In this document: in pieces, positions 35,650-45,627 of the stretch
Position numbering within the stretch: position 1 is the stretch's first letter
How the letters are laid out: the number at the start of each line of letters is the position of its first letter
NCBI GenBank assembly: GCA_035499555.1
Contig: DATJYO010000051.1
Span: 1-64,000, forward strand
Length of the DNA: 64,000 nucleotides
Reading direction: 5' to 3'
Source: Bog-159 sp035499555
GTDB lineage: Bacteria; Acidobacteriota; Terriglobia; Bryobacterales; Bryobacteraceae
Notes under the pieces: model-generated
Database searches by the model: none
Seen by the model: the letters and a program-made list of their open reading frames with translations, nothing else
What the model was told of the DNA's origin: nothing
Position numbers and translations under genes: made by a program

Positions 35650-38600
35650 ATGGCACACGGCGGATTCAAAGACGTCCTCAAAAACGGCGGCTTCCAGGCT
35701 TTTCTTTGGACCCAGTTCCTGGGCGCGTTCAACGACAACGCCTACCGCATCATCGTCTCCCTGCGCGCGGTCCACATCGTGGCGCGGGCCGATCAGAGCG
35801 GGAAATACCTGGCGCTGGCCGGGGCCCTGTTCGTGCTGCCGTCGCTGCTGTTCACCGGCTACGCCGGCCACCTGGCCGACGCCATGAGCAAGCGCCGCGT
35901 GCTGATCGCGGTCAAGTTCTTCGAGATCGCCGTGATGGCGCTGGGCATCGGAGCCTTCTTTTCCCAGAGCGTGGTGTGGATGTTCGCGGTCCTTTTCCTG
36001 ATGGCCGTGCATTACACCATCTTCAGCCCGGCCAAGTACTCGATCGTGCCGGAGCTGGTCTCCGACCGCGATCTTTCGCGCGCCAATGCACTATTGGAGA
36101 TGACCACCCTGGTCGCCATCGTTCTGGGCACTTCGGTCGGACCGCTGCTCTATACCGCCTGGTCGGCCGCGGAATGGAAGATCGGCGTCGCGCTCACCTT
36201 CATCGCGGTGGCCGGCTGCACCGTGAGCTTCCGCATTACGCGCGTGCCCGCCGCCGGGGCCAGCCAGCCGCTGCGGCTGAATCCCTTCGCCGAAGTAGCC
36301 GAGGGCACCCGCCATCTGCTGCGCGACCGCCCCTTGTGGCTGGCCGTGATGGCCATCTCGTACTTCTGGTTTCTCGGCCTTCTGTTTCAGATGGACCTGC
36401 TGCTGTTCGGCAGCGAGACGCTGCACGCCAGCGACCGGCTGGTGGGGCTGTTGATCACCTGCCTGTCGCTGGGCATCGGCGCGGGCAGCCTGCTGGCCGG
36501 CCGTCTCTCGGGCGACAAGGTCGAGATCGGGCTGGTGCCCCTGGGCTCCATCTTTATGGGCGTGTTCAGCCTGGGCCTGTACAGCGCGCGCGGATCGTAC
36601 GCCGCTTCGGTGGTCATGCTGGCTCTGCTGGGCGTGGCGGCGGGGATCTTCTTCGTGCCGCTCAACGCCTTCCTCCAGCAGCGTAGCGAAAGCCGCGAGA
36701 AAGGCCGCATCATTGCCACCAACAACATCTACAACACGCTCGGCCTGCTGCTGGCCACCGCCGTCTTCTACGTCCTGAACAGCGGGCTGCACGTCACGCC
36801 GCCGCACGTGATCCTGGCGTTCGGCTTCGCCAGCCTGGCGATTACCGGCTACATCGTCACCGTGGTGGACGACTACTTCATCCGCTTCGTGCTCTGGCTG
36901 GTGACGCACACGGTTTTCCGCATCCGCATCGTGGGCCACGAAAACGTGCCGTTCCGCGGACCGGCGCTGCTGGTGTCCAATCACATGTCGCACGTGGATG
37001 GCTTCCTGATCGGCGCCTGCGTGCAGCGTTTCATCCGCTTCATGGTCTGGAAGCCGTACTACGAGCTGAAGGCGCTGAACTGGTTCTTCCGCAAAACCAA
37101 CTCGATTCCTGTGGCCGGCGGACGCGATGCCGTGGAGGCCATCCGCAGTGCGCGCCGCGAGCTGGCCGCCGGCCACGTGGTCTGCATCTTCGCCGAAGGC
37201 GCCATCAGCCGCACCGGCAACATCCTGCCGTTTAAACGGGGCATGGAAAAGATCGCCGGCGGCCTGGACATTCCGATCATTCCCGTGCACCTCGACCGGC
37301 TGTGGGGCAGCATCTTCAGTTTCGAGCGCGGCCGCTTCTTCTGGAAATGGCCGAAACGGATTCCTTATCCCGTGACGGTGTCTTTCGGCAATCCCATGCC
37401 GGCGACTGCGACGGCGCACGAGGTGCGGCAGGCCATCCAGGAATTGGCCGCGGCGGCCACCGCGCATCGGCGGACGGCGGCGGATACGCTGCCGCAACGG
37501 CTGGTGCGCACCGCGCGCCGCAACTGGAGCCGCTTCGCCATGGCGGATTCCACCGGACGCGAATTGACCTATGGACGCATGCTCACCGCGGCCCTGCTGC
37601 TGGCCGATTGGGCGCGATCGCGCGACGAAGAGACGATCGGCGTGATGCTGCCCTCCAGCGTGGCCGGCGCCCTGGTGAATCTGGGGATCACGCTGGCCGG
37701 CCGGGTTCCCGTGAACCTGAACTTCACCGCCGGTCCGGACGCCATGGCCGCCGCGCGGGAGCGCTGCGCCATGCGGACCGTGGTTACCTCGCGCGCGTTT
37801 CTGTCCAAGGCCCGGATGGAAGCAGGGGACGGCATGGTCTTCGTGGAAGATCTGCTGCAGCGCGCCGCCGGGATGGCCAAACTGCGCGCGCTGCTGCGGG
37901 CCCGCCTGCTGCCGGCCCGTCTGCTTTCCGGCGCGGCGCGTCCGGATTCGCTCGCCACCGTCATCTTCTCCAGCGGCAGCACCGGCATTCCCAAAGGCGT
38001 GATGCTGTCGCACGGCAACGTGATCTCGAATGTGGAAGCCATGGCGCAGTTGTTCTGGATCGGCGGGCACGACCGCATCGTGGGCGTGCTGCCGTTCTTC
38101 CATTCCTTCGGCTACACGGTCACCATCTGGTTTCCGCTGCTCGCCGGATGCGGCGTGGTGTACCATCCGAATCCCACGGACGCCAAGGCCGTCGGCGAGT
38201 TGATCGCCAGGTATCGCGGCACATTCCTGCTTTCCACGCCCACCTTCTGCGCGACCTACGCCCGCAAGTGCGCGGCGGCTGACTTCGCCAGCCTGCGTTT
38301 CGTGCTGGTGGGCGCCGAAAAACTGCGCCAACCCGTAGCCGAAGCGTTTCACCAGAAGTTCGGATTGAATCCGCTCGAAGGCTACGGCTGCACGGAAATG
38401 TCCCCGGTGGTGGCCGTGAACGCGCCCGATTTCGAAGCGGGCCGGGACACCCAGATCGGCAGCAAGCCGGGCACCGTCGGGCATCCCATCCCGGGAGTGG
38501 CCGCCCAGGTGGTGGATCCGGTCTCCTTCGCGCCCTTGCCGGCGAATCAGCCCGGACTGTTGCTGGTGAAAGGGTCGAACCGCATGCTCGGCTACCTGGG

Positions 38601-39045
38601 CGAGCCGGCCCGCACGGCGGAAGTCCTGCACGACGACTGGTACATCACCGGCGATATCGCCGCCATCGACGACGAAGGGTTTCTGCGCATCACCGACCGG
38701 CTCTCGCGCTTCAGCAAGATCGGAGGCGAGATGGTGCCGCACCTGCGGATTGAAGACGCCATCGCCGGCGTGCTGGGCGCCGCGCCCTGCGCCGTCACCT
38801 CCGTCAGCGACGACCGGCGCGGCGAGCGCCTGGCCGCCTTATACGTCCACGAAATGGACCCGGCCTCGCTCTGGCAAAAGCTGGCCGAAACAGATCTGCC
38901 GCGCTTGTGGCTTCCCAAGCGCGAAAATCTATATCAGGTGCAGGCTCTTCCCCAGCTCGGCACCGGCAAGCTGGACCTGCGCGGACTGAAGGCCCGCGCG
39001 GAAGAACTGGTCGCGCGGACCGAAGTCGCCGCCAGCCGTTCCTGA
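35650..39045 (+). CDS. Fused MFS transporter / PlsC acyltransferase / acyl-activating enzyme
   Basis: A protein of about 1131 residues joining three functions. Residues 1-410 form an MFS transporter similar to lysophospholipid flippase LplT, with many membrane segments. Residues about 430-620 form a PlsC domain with the NHMSHVDG (H-x4-D) motif and FAEGAISRTG. Residues about 640-1120 form an adenylate-forming domain with SSGSTGIPKGVMLSHGN, YGCTEMSP and YITGDIA. The layout matches LplT plus Aas of Escherichia coli in one chain: import lysophospholipid, then reacylate it. ATG at 35650 is preferred; a GTG at 35596 would only add 18 residues. Confidence 0.92.
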   Translation: MAHGGFKDVLKNGGFQAFLWTQFLGAFNDNAYRIIVSLRAVHIVARADQSGKYLALAGALFVLPSLLFTGYAGHLADAMSKRRVLIAVKFFEIAVMALGIGAFFSQSVVWMFAVLFLMAVHYTIFSPAKYSIVPELVSDRDLSRANALLEMTTLVAIVLGTSVGPLLYTAWSAAEWKIGVALTFIAVAGCTVSFRITRVPAAGASQPLRLNPFAEVAEGTRHLLRDRPLWLAVMAISYFWFLGLLFQMDLLLFGSETLHASDRLVGLLITCLSLGIGAGSLLAGRLSGDKVEIGLVPLGSIFMGVFSLGLYSARGSYAASVVMLALLGVAAGIFFVPLNAFLQQRSESREKGRIIATNNIYNTLGLLLATAVFYVLNSGLHVTPPHVILAFGFASLAITGYIVTVVDDYFIRFVLWLVTHTVFRIRIVGHENVPFRGPALLVSNHMSHVDGFLIGACVQRFIRFMVWKPYYELKALNWFFRKTNSIPVAGGRDAVEAIRSARRELAAGHVVCIFAEGAISRTGNILPFKRGMEKIAGGLDIPIIPVHLDRLWGSIFSFERGRFFWKWPKRIPYPVTVSFGNPMPATATAHEVRQAIQELAAAATAHRRTAADTLPQRLVRTARRNWSRFAMADSTGRELTYGRMLTAALLLADWARSRDEETIGVMLPSSVAGALVNLGITLAGRVPVNLNFTAGPDAMAAARERCAMRTVVTSRAFLSKARMEAGDGMVFVEDLLQRAAGMAKLRALLRARLLPARLLSGAARPDSLATVIFSSGSTGIPKGVMLSHGNVISNVEAMAQLFWIGGHDRIVGVLPFFHSFGYTVTIWFPLLAGCGVVYHPNPTDAKAVGELIARYRGTFLLSTPTFCATYARKCAAADFASLRFVLVGAEKLRQPVAEAFHQKFGLNPLEGYGCTEMSPVVAVNAPDFEAGRDTQIGSKPGTVGHPIPGVAAQVVDPVSFAPLPANQPGLLLVKGSNRMLGYLGEPARTAEVLHDDWYITGDIAAIDDEGFLRITDRLSRFSKIGGEMVPHLRIEDAIAGVLGAAPCAVTSVSDDRRGERLAALYVHEMDPASLWQKLAETDLPRLWLPKRENLYQVQALPQLGTGKLDLRGLKARAEELVARTEVAASRS

Positions 39046-39058
39046 CAAGGAGTGCGTC

Positions 39059-41716
39059 ATGGAAATCGTCATCATCCTCTTCCTGCTCCTCGCAGTGTTG
39101 GCGGTTTGGGTGAATCTCCGGGACCGCATCGAGAGGTTGGAGTATAAGGTCCGCGAGCTGGGCGGGCGCGTGGACATCCAGAGCCGGACGGTCGCCGAGC
39201 TGCTGCATAACGAGCGCCCGGCGCCCAAAGCCGAACCGCGGCCGGCGGCGCCGCTGCCGCCTCCGCCGCCGAAGCCGGAGCCGGTCGTGGTACCGGTCCG
39301 CGAACCCGAGCCGGTGGCGATCGCCGCGCCGCCGCCACCTCCGCCGCAGGCGCCGCCGCCCCCCGAATTCTTACGCCCGGCGCCCGCGCCCGCTGCGGTG
39401 CGCTCGAGCGCGGAATGGGAAGCCGTACTGGGCGGCAACCTGCTCAACAAAATCGGCGTCTTTGTTCTGGTCGTCGGCATTGCCCTCGCCTTGGGCTATT
39501 CGTTCACGCAGTTCGGCCCGCTGGGCCGCGTGAGCATCGGCATCCTGGCGAGCCTGGCCCTGTTGATCTCCGGCGCCGTCATGGAATCCCGCGAGCGTTA
39601 CAGCAACTTTGCCCGCGGCCTGTTGGGCGGCGGATGGGCGGCCCTCTACGTCACCGTCTACGCCATGCATGCGGTGCCGGCGGCCAAGGTGATCGATAGC
39701 CCGTTGATCGGCGGCTTTCTGCTGATGGGTGTGGCCGCCGCCATGATCGTGCATTCGTTGCGGTACCGCTCGCAGACGGTCACCGGCCTGGCTTATTTCG
39801 TGGCCTTCGGCACGCTGGCGATCACGGATGTCGCATCCCTGCCTTTCCTGGCGCTGGTCCCCCTGGCGGCTTCCCTGCTCTACCTGGCGCACCGCTTCAC
39901 CTGGTCGCGCATGACCTTGCTGGGCATGATCGCCACCTACGCCGTCGTCGTGCTCCGCGGCGATACCGGAGCGCCGCTGTGGCAGGCCCAGACCATCTTC
40001 GCCGCCTATTGGCTGTTGTTCGAAATCTACGATGTGCTGCATCCCGAAATCGCCATGCTGGCGATCAACGCGGCGGGCGCGCTGGGGCTCTCGCTGCTGA
40101 AGTGGCAAACCGCGGCGCCGGACAAAATGTGGATGCTGCTCGCGGCGGCCGCTGCCGCGTACCTGGTGAGCGCGGCGGCGCGGATTCGTTCCGGCAAGTG
40201 GCACGGCCCCGCGACGCTGACCGCGGCGCTGGCGGCCGCCGCCATCTTTCAGCGGCTCGATCGCCAATGGGTGGCGTCCGCCCTGGCCGTGGAAGCCGAG
40301 TTGTTTTACCTGGCGGGAGTCCGCCTGCGTAAGCCCTATCTGCGCTGGCTAGGCACGTCTCTGTTCGGCGTAGAAGTGTTGCGCCTGTTATCGGTGGACG
40401 TCTGGATGTCTCCGGTGGCGCAATGGGTACCGGTGGCCTCGGTGGATGTGGTCCTCTTCTTCGCCAACCGGGCGCTCTGCGCGGTCGATACCTTCTATGG
40501 TTACGCGGGCGCGGCCATGGCCGCGCTGATCATCGGCAAAGAGTCCCACGAGCCGTACCGCAGCGTGCTATGGCAAGCCGCGGCGGCCGCCGCATTCGCC
40601 TTCGGCTGGTGGCGGCGCCAGTTCGACTTTCGCTTGCAGGGATACCTGCTGCTGGCCCTGGGGCTGACAGGCGCCGCGCTGGAAACGCGCGTCCTGCCGC
40701 TTTCGGTAGCGGCCGGCGTGTGCTATGCGGCGGTATTGTGCCTGTCGCGGTCGGCGCCCGGCCGGTTCCTGGAGATCGAACCCGAGGCGGTGCGGCCGGT
40801 GGCCGCCGCGGCCGCGGTCGCGGCCCTCATGGCGATCCTGTGGCGGGAAGTGCCCGGCGCGTACCTGGGAGTCGCCTGGATGGCCCTGACGCTGCCCCTC
40901 CTGGAACTGGGGCTGCGCCGCTTGCCGGATGAGTTCCGGTATCTCAGTTACGCGGCTGCCGTCATCGGCACCTTCCGCGTGTGCGTCCTCCAACTGACGG
41001 ACCTCGGCAACACCGGACCGTGGGAGCCGCGGCTCATCCCTTTGTGGGCCGCTCTGCTGGCGTATGCCATCGCCTTGCGCGCGCGGCGCGCCGATGGCGG
41101 CCTGCCCCTGATCGCCGGCACTTCCACAGGCATCGCGTTCGGCCTAACGGCCATGTGGGCTCTGCTGCCGGCGGACATGGTCGCGCCGGCCTGGGCCGTG
41201 GCGGCCCTCGTCCTGTTTTGGACCGGGGGTCTGTGGAAACGCCAGGTGTTCCTGTGGCAAAGCTACCTGGCAGCCGCTTTCGCCTATGTCATGTGCCTGT
41301 CGAATCTGCCTGACCTGGCGCGCGCGGCCTGGACCTCCTGCGCGGTCATCTCTTGCCTGTACGCGGCGCAGATGCTAGCCGCGCGTGCGGACCATGCGCG
41401 GCTGTACTTCTCGCTCATGGCGACCACCCTGACCACCATGCTGCTGTACTACAGAATCAGCGGCAGCCTGCTGACGGTCGCCTGCGGCATGCAAGGCATT
41501 ATTCTGCTGGCGGCGGGCTTCCCGTTGCGGGACCGCGTACTGCGCGTGTCCGGCCTGGCGCTGCTGCTGTCCTGTATTTTGAAACTGTTCGTGTGGGACC
41601 TGCGCCACCTGGAGACATTCCCGCGCATCCTGTCGTTCATCGTGCTGGGATTGATCCTGCTGGCGGTCTCCTGGATCTACACGCGCTTTCGCGAGCAGGT
41701 AGCCAAGTTTCTATAG
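39059..41716 (+). CDS. DUF2339 multi-pass membrane protein
   Basis: An 885-residue protein. An N-terminal membrane anchor (VIILFLLLAVLAVWV) and short coiled coil are followed by a Pro/Ala-rich spacer (residues about 55-115). More than twenty hydrophobic segments then fill the rest, starting LLNKIGVFVLVVGIALALGY. This is the usual DUF2339 layout; its function is not known. AAGGAG lies seven bases before the ATG. It follows the fusion gene by 13 bases and is probably cotranscribed, suggesting an envelope-related role. Confidence 0.9.
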   Translation: MEIVIILFLLLAVLAVWVNLRDRIERLEYKVRELGGRVDIQSRTVAELLHNERPAPKAEPRPAAPLPPPPPKPEPVVVPVREPEPVAIAAPPPPPPQAPPPPEFLRPAPAPAAVRSSAEWEAVLGGNLLNKIGVFVLVVGIALALGYSFTQFGPLGRVSIGILASLALLISGAVMESRERYSNFARGLLGGGWAALYVTVYAMHAVPAAKVIDSPLIGGFLLMGVAAAMIVHSLRYRSQTVTGLAYFVAFGTLAITDVASLPFLALVPLAASLLYLAHRFTWSRMTLLGMIATYAVVVLRGDTGAPLWQAQTIFAAYWLLFEIYDVLHPEIAMLAINAAGALGLSLLKWQTAAPDKMWMLLAAAAAAYLVSAAARIRSGKWHGPATLTAALAAAAIFQRLDRQWVASALAVEAELFYLAGVRLRKPYLRWLGTSLFGVEVLRLLSVDVWMSPVAQWVPVASVDVVLFFANRALCAVDTFYGYAGAAMAALIIGKESHEPYRSVLWQAAAAAAFAFGWWRRQFDFRLQGYLLLALGLTGAALETRVLPLSVAAGVCYAAVLCLSRSAPGRFLEIEPEAVRPVAAAAAVAALMAILWREVPGAYLGVAWMALTLPLLELGLRRLPDEFRYLSYAAAVIGTFRVCVLQLTDLGNTGPWEPRLIPLWAALLAYAIALRARRADGGLPLIAGTSTGIAFGLTAMWALLPADMVAPAWAVAALVLFWTGGLWKRQVFLWQSYLAAAFAYVMCLSNLPDLARAAWTSCAVISCLYAAQMLAARADHARLYFSLMATTLTTMLLYYRISGSLLTVACGMQGIILLAAGFPLRDRVLRVSGLALLLSCILKLFVWDLRHLETFPRILSFIVLGLILLAVSWIYTRFREQVAKFL

Positions 41717-41740
41717 CGGCGGAAAGTGGGCGCGCCGGCC

Positions 41741-44446
41741 TTATTCCGCGCGCAGGGCGATCAGCGGATCCACGCCTGCGGCCTTGCGGGCCGGCATAAA
41801 TCCGGCCAGCAGCGCGACCAGCACCAGCAGGCCGCAGACTACCGCGAGGGTCGCCGGATCGCTGGGGGCTGTGCCGTAGAGGAAGGTCGCCAGCATGCGG
41901 TTCAACGCCAGGGACGCGGCCAGGCCGATGGCCAGTCCGGCGAGCACCAGGCGCAAGCTCTGCCCCAGAACCAATCCGAAGATCCGCCGGCGGCCGGCGC
42001 CCAGCGCCACGCGCACGCCAATCTCGAAGGTCCGCTGCATGGTCGAGTAGGACACCACGCCGTACGCGCCCACGGCCGCCAGCACCAGGGCAATACCCGC
42101 AAAGCTGACGAACAGCCACATCATGGATCGCGATTGCCGGGTGGATTCGGCGACCACCGAAACCATGGTCTGGATCTCGCCCACCGGCACGTTGGAGTTC
42201 AAGCTTCGCACCAACTCCCGGATGCCGCTCACGACCCGGGCCGTGTCGTTGTTCGTATGCACGATGAGCGTCATGGCCGCGGGAAGTTGGCGGCTGGAGT
42301 CCTGCGCCTGCGGGTAGGGCATATACAACGCGCCTACGATGTAATCCGGGGAGCGGTCGGCCAGGTCGTACTGGCGCACATCGCCGGCCACGCCGATCAC
42401 GGTGCGCCCCTGGTCTTCCCAGACCAGTTGCACGTGCTTGCCGATCGGGTTTTGACCCGGCCAGTAATGCCGAGCCGTGGCTGCGCTCACGATGATCACC
42501 GGCGCCGCCTTCTCCGCATCGGCCGGGCCGAAGGTGCGGCCTTGTAAGAGTGGAATTCCCATGACGCGGAAGTAGTCGGGCGTCACCGCGCCGCTCCAGA
42601 ACATGGGAGCGGTACGCTCGGCCGGGACATACGGCAGTCCTTCGACCTTTACCGCGGACTCCGGCGCGCTGTGGGCCAACGGCAGCGTATTGGCCGCGGC
42701 CGCATCCGCGACCCCCGGCAGATCCCGCGTGCGGCGCAGCAGCTCGCGGTAGAACGCGATGCAGGTTTCCCGCTGGCGGCACAACGCCTCGTTCGGTGAG
42801 ACACGCAGCGTGAGAATGCGCTGCGGCTGAAAGCCGGGATTCACGTGCGCCAGCCGCCACAGGCTGTGAATCAACAGTCCGGCGCCCATGGTCAGCACCA
42901 CGGCCAGCGCCACTTCGCCCACAATGAGCGCGCTGCGCAGGCGGGCACGTCCCACTCCGGCCAAGCGCTGGCTCCCGGACTTGATGGCCGCCGCCAGGTT
43001 CTGCCGGGACGCGCTGAGGGCCGGCGCCAGTCCGAATGCCAGGCCGGTGACCAGCGACAGCAGACATACCACTGCCAGAACCTGCGCGCCCATCTGCGCG
43101 GGAGGGCCGCCCGCCGCACTGGGCGGCAACGCGGCTTGGAGTACCGTAAAAGCGCCGTATGCCAGGGCGATGCCTATCGCGCCGCCGGCGAATGCCAGCA
43201 CCAGGCTTTCGGTCAGCAACTGGCGGATGATCCGGCCGCGGGCCGCCCCCAGCGCCACCCGCAACGCCATCTCCTTCTGCCGCGACGTGGCGCGCGCCAG
43301 CAGCAGTCCCGCCACGTTGACGCAGGCGATCAACAGCACCAGCCCGATGGCGCTTTGCAGCACGATCAGCTTGGTGCGTATGTCACTGGTCAGGAACTGC
43401 TGCAACGGCACCACGGTGGCCTCCGCGTTGAAGTTGCGGCCCATGGGATAGGGATAGAGCTGGATCATGTGCCGGCTGAGAGCCTGGATTTCGCGTTGCG
43501 CCTGCACCAGGGTGGCTCCGCGCCGCACCCGCGCTACGACCGGCATGAACCCCTTGGACCAGAGCGAAACCGGATCGCGCGAATCCAGGTGGAGCGGTAT
43601 CCAGAAGCTGTTGTCGTTCCCGGGATAGACAAAGCCGCGCGGCGCCACGCCCACGATCTGGCGATCCACGCCGCCCAGGGTAACCACGCGTCCGACGATG
43701 GCCGTGTCGCCGCCGAACCGCTCCCGCCACAGCGCATGGCTCAGAATCACATAGCTGTCATTGCCGGCGCGGTCTTCACCCGGCTGGAAAGCCCGGCCCA
43801 ATTCCATACCGGTTCCCAACACCGTAAACAGGTTGGCGGAGACGGCACTGCCGCGCAAGCGCCACGGCTCACCCTGGCCCGTCAGGTTGAGTTCGAGGCC
43901 GGCGACGTAGCCGCCCAGATCCATAGTGCGGCTCTCCTCCTGCAAGTCAACCAGGCCTCCCGGCGGATAGTATCCGGTGTTGGTGGCCTGCACCAGGCGG
44001 CCGGGGTCCTTAAACGGCAGCGGCTGGATCAGAACGGCGCGCACGATGCTGAACATGGCGGCGTTGCCCCCGATGCCCAGGGCCAGCGATACCACCGCCA
44101 GCGCCGTGAAACCGGGACTCTTCTTCAACGTGCGGACGGCATAGCGCAGATCGCGCCAGAGATCGGCGGCCAGGCTTTTCCGTTCCGCGCCGAGAAGGAC
44201 GGGTTCGCGCGGCGCCGCCGGCTCCACCCGCCGGATGGCTTCCGACAAAGCCGGGTGGCTGTTCAACCCGTCCAGGGTCAACTCGAGGGCTTCGTCCGCG
44301 GTGGCGCCCCCGGCCAGCAGACGGCGGTATTCGTCGTTCATATGGCCGGCCAACTCGTCGATGATCTCGGCCTCGCGCGCCGGCGGCAGGTCCAGACCCG
44401 CCAGCCGTTCTGCGATTTCGTCCTTCCACGCCGGAGTCTTAAGCAT
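41741..44446 (-). CDS. ADOP-type duplicated ABC permease (MacB/FtsX family)
   Basis: A 901-residue membrane protein of the acidobacterial duplicated orphan permease type. The first 70 residues are the cytoplasmic helical prefix (EIAERLAGLDLPPAREAEII). Two FtsX-like permease units follow, each with a periplasmic MacB-core domain: one begins at SPGFTALAVVSLALGIGGNAAMF, and the second membrane block ends MPARKAAGVDPLIALRAE. No ATPase is encoded beside it. ATG at 44446 overlaps the upstream padR gene by eight bases, so PadR probably controls it. Confidence 0.92.
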   Translation of the reverse strand: MLKTPAWKDEIAERLAGLDLPPAREAEIIDELAGHMNDEYRRLLAGGATADEALELTLDGLNSHPALSEAIRRVEPAAPREPVLLGAERKSLAADLWRDLRYAVRTLKKSPGFTALAVVSLALGIGGNAAMFSIVRAVLIQPLPFKDPGRLVQATNTGYYPPGGLVDLQEESRTMDLGGYVAGLELNLTGQGEPWRLRGSAVSANLFTVLGTGMELGRAFQPGEDRAGNDSYVILSHALWRERFGGDTAIVGRVVTLGGVDRQIVGVAPRGFVYPGNDNSFWIPLHLDSRDPVSLWSKGFMPVVARVRRGATLVQAQREIQALSRHMIQLYPYPMGRNFNAEATVVPLQQFLTSDIRTKLIVLQSAIGLVLLIACVNVAGLLLARATSRQKEMALRVALGAARGRIIRQLLTESLVLAFAGGAIGIALAYGAFTVLQAALPPSAAGGPPAQMGAQVLAVVCLLSLVTGLAFGLAPALSASRQNLAAAIKSGSQRLAGVGRARLRSALIVGEVALAVVLTMGAGLLIHSLWRLAHVNPGFQPQRILTLRVSPNEALCRQRETCIAFYRELLRRTRDLPGVADAAAANTLPLAHSAPESAVKVEGLPYVPAERTAPMFWSGAVTPDYFRVMGIPLLQGRTFGPADAEKAAPVIIVSAATARHYWPGQNPIGKHVQLVWEDQGRTVIGVAGDVRQYDLADRSPDYIVGALYMPYPQAQDSSRQLPAAMTLIVHTNNDTARVVSGIRELVRSLNSNVPVGEIQTMVSVVAESTRQSRSMMWLFVSFAGIALVLAAVGAYGVVSYSTMQRTFEIGVRVALGAGRRRIFGLVLGQSLRLVLAGLAIGLAASLALNRMLATFLYGTAPSDPATLAVVCGLLVLVALLAGFMPARKAAGVDPLIALRAE

Positions 44447-44771
44447 TTTCCAACCCCGCAATCCGGTTGATGGCCTCCACAAATTCCCGCCAGCCGCGGC
44501 GTTCGTCCGCCAGCATCTGCTGGCCGGCCTTGGTCAACCGGTAATAACGGCGGCGGCGCTGACCGGCCTTCTCCACCCAGCGGCCGTCGATCCAGCCGCG
44601 CTTTTCCAGCCGGTAGAGCAGCGGATAGAGGGATGCTACGCGGAACTTCACCGTGCCGCCGGAGCGCTGCTCGATCAGCCGGCTGATGTCGTAGCCATGG
44701 CGTGCCTGGGCTTCCAGCAGGGAAAGGATCAGCAGCTCCGCGCTGCCTTTCTTGAGTTCGACGTGCTGCAT
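44439..44771 (-). CDS. PadR-family transcriptional regulator
   Basis: A 110-residue winged-helix regulator. Typical features are LKKGSAELLILSLLEAQARHGYDI, the recognition part with ASLYPLLYRLEKRGWI, and the RRRYYRLTKAGQQ wing. It overlaps the ADOP permease gene and probably represses it and itself. A TACAAT box (44785-44780) lies eight bases upstream of the ATG, with an AT-rich palindrome nearby. Confidence 0.93.
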   Translation of the reverse strand: MQHVELKKGSAELLILSLLEAQARHGYDISRLIEQRSGGTVKFRVASLYPLLYRLEKRGWIDGRWVEKAGQRRRRYYRLTKAGQQMLADERRGWREFVEAINRIAGLENA

Positions 44772-44773
44772 AA

Positions 44774-44798
44774 CAATATATTGTACCGAAATATATTG
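44774..44798 (-). promoter_or_regulatory. AT-rich palindromic operator/promoter of padR
   Basis: CAATATATTG (44774-44783) is a perfect palindrome and a near-copy (AAATATATTG, 44789-44798) lies 15 bases away. Both overlap the likely -10 box TACAAT just before the padR start. The placement fits PadR autoregulation; binding is inferred. Confidence 0.55.
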
Positions 44799-44842
44799 AC
44801 GCGGCAGGCGGAGATTCGTTTGGTTGGCCGTTTCAGGCCGGA

Positions 44843-45532
44843 TCAGTGCAGCTCGAAGGCGGCGTTTACGGTACTGGGGCGCCCCGGACCCACCACGAGA
44901 TTCTGCGTGAGGTCCACGTACCCGGGCGCCGAAAACACCGCCGTGTAGGCTCCCGCCGCGAGCTTGGTGGTGAAAGGCGTACGGCCGACCGGCGATCCGT
45001 ACATGCTGACCAGCGCGCCCGGCGGATTGGAGGTGAACGCCACATCCACCAGAAATCGGGACGTATCCAGACGGCTGTCTGCAGCGATATAGGCCGTGAA
45101 CCGCGCGCCGTCCGGAATCGCATCCTCTTTACCGAATTTGAAGAGCAGAACCGGCTCGCGCGCCCCGCCCCCCGGGCCTTGAGAACTTTCACGAACCATG
45201 CGGACGGCGGCCTGGTCGCGGTTCATCAAGGGAACGGATTCCAATTGCAGGCCGAGCTTCCCGCCTTTTCCGAAACGCGTTTTCGGTTCCGCCACGACGA
45301 TTTCCGCCGACAGTCGGGCGCCCCGACCGATCACCAGCACGCCGTCGATCCGGACGTCGTCCCCGATTTCCAGATCGACCTTGTCGCCGGCTCTCACCGT
45401 GGCGTATGCCACATCGCGCGTCAGGCGCAGTTGGACCGGTGTGCCCTCGCGCAGGGTCACGGCGAAGGGAGTCGTCTGTCCATAGGCGGCAACGGCCAGG
45501 GCCAGTAATCCGGCGATACGGCTTAAGTGCAT
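44843..45532 (-). CDS. Secreted PEGA-domain protein
   Basis: A 229-residue exported protein. The signal peptide is MHLSRIAGLLALAVAAYG. Residues about 25-150 form strands (GTPVQLRLTRDVAYATVRAGDKVDLEI) similar to secreted beta proteins of this phylum. The last 65 residues are a PEGA domain (NPPGALVSMYGSPVGRTPFTTKLAAG). The function is unknown, probably envelope-associated. It diverges from the next gene. Confidence 0.78.
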   Translation of the reverse strand: MHLSRIAGLLALAVAAYGQTTPFAVTLREGTPVQLRLTRDVAYATVRAGDKVDLEIGDDVRIDGVLVIGRGARLSAEIVVAEPKTRFGKGGKLGLQLESVPLMNRDQAAVRMVRESSQGPGGGAREPVLLFKFGKEDAIPDGARFTAYIAADSRLDTSRFLVDVAFTSNPPGALVSMYGSPVGRTPFTTKLAAGAYTAVFSAPGYVDLTQNLVVGPGRPSTVNAAFELH

Positions 45533-45627
45533 GCTTTATTCTGAGCCGGGGGCGGTCCGGCAACAAGGTTAACCAGAGATAGCGGACCCTTGGTACGATG
45601 TTTGTCTTGCCCAAGGGAGCCAAGCCA

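Noticed and set aside
36091..38742. Very long open frame on the minus strand opposite the lipid-recycling fusion gene
   Set aside because: It lies entirely antisense to a gene with three recognisable domains. GC-rich codon bias commonly leaves the antisense frame open, and its translation is rich in His/Gln/Arg/Gly with no family motif.
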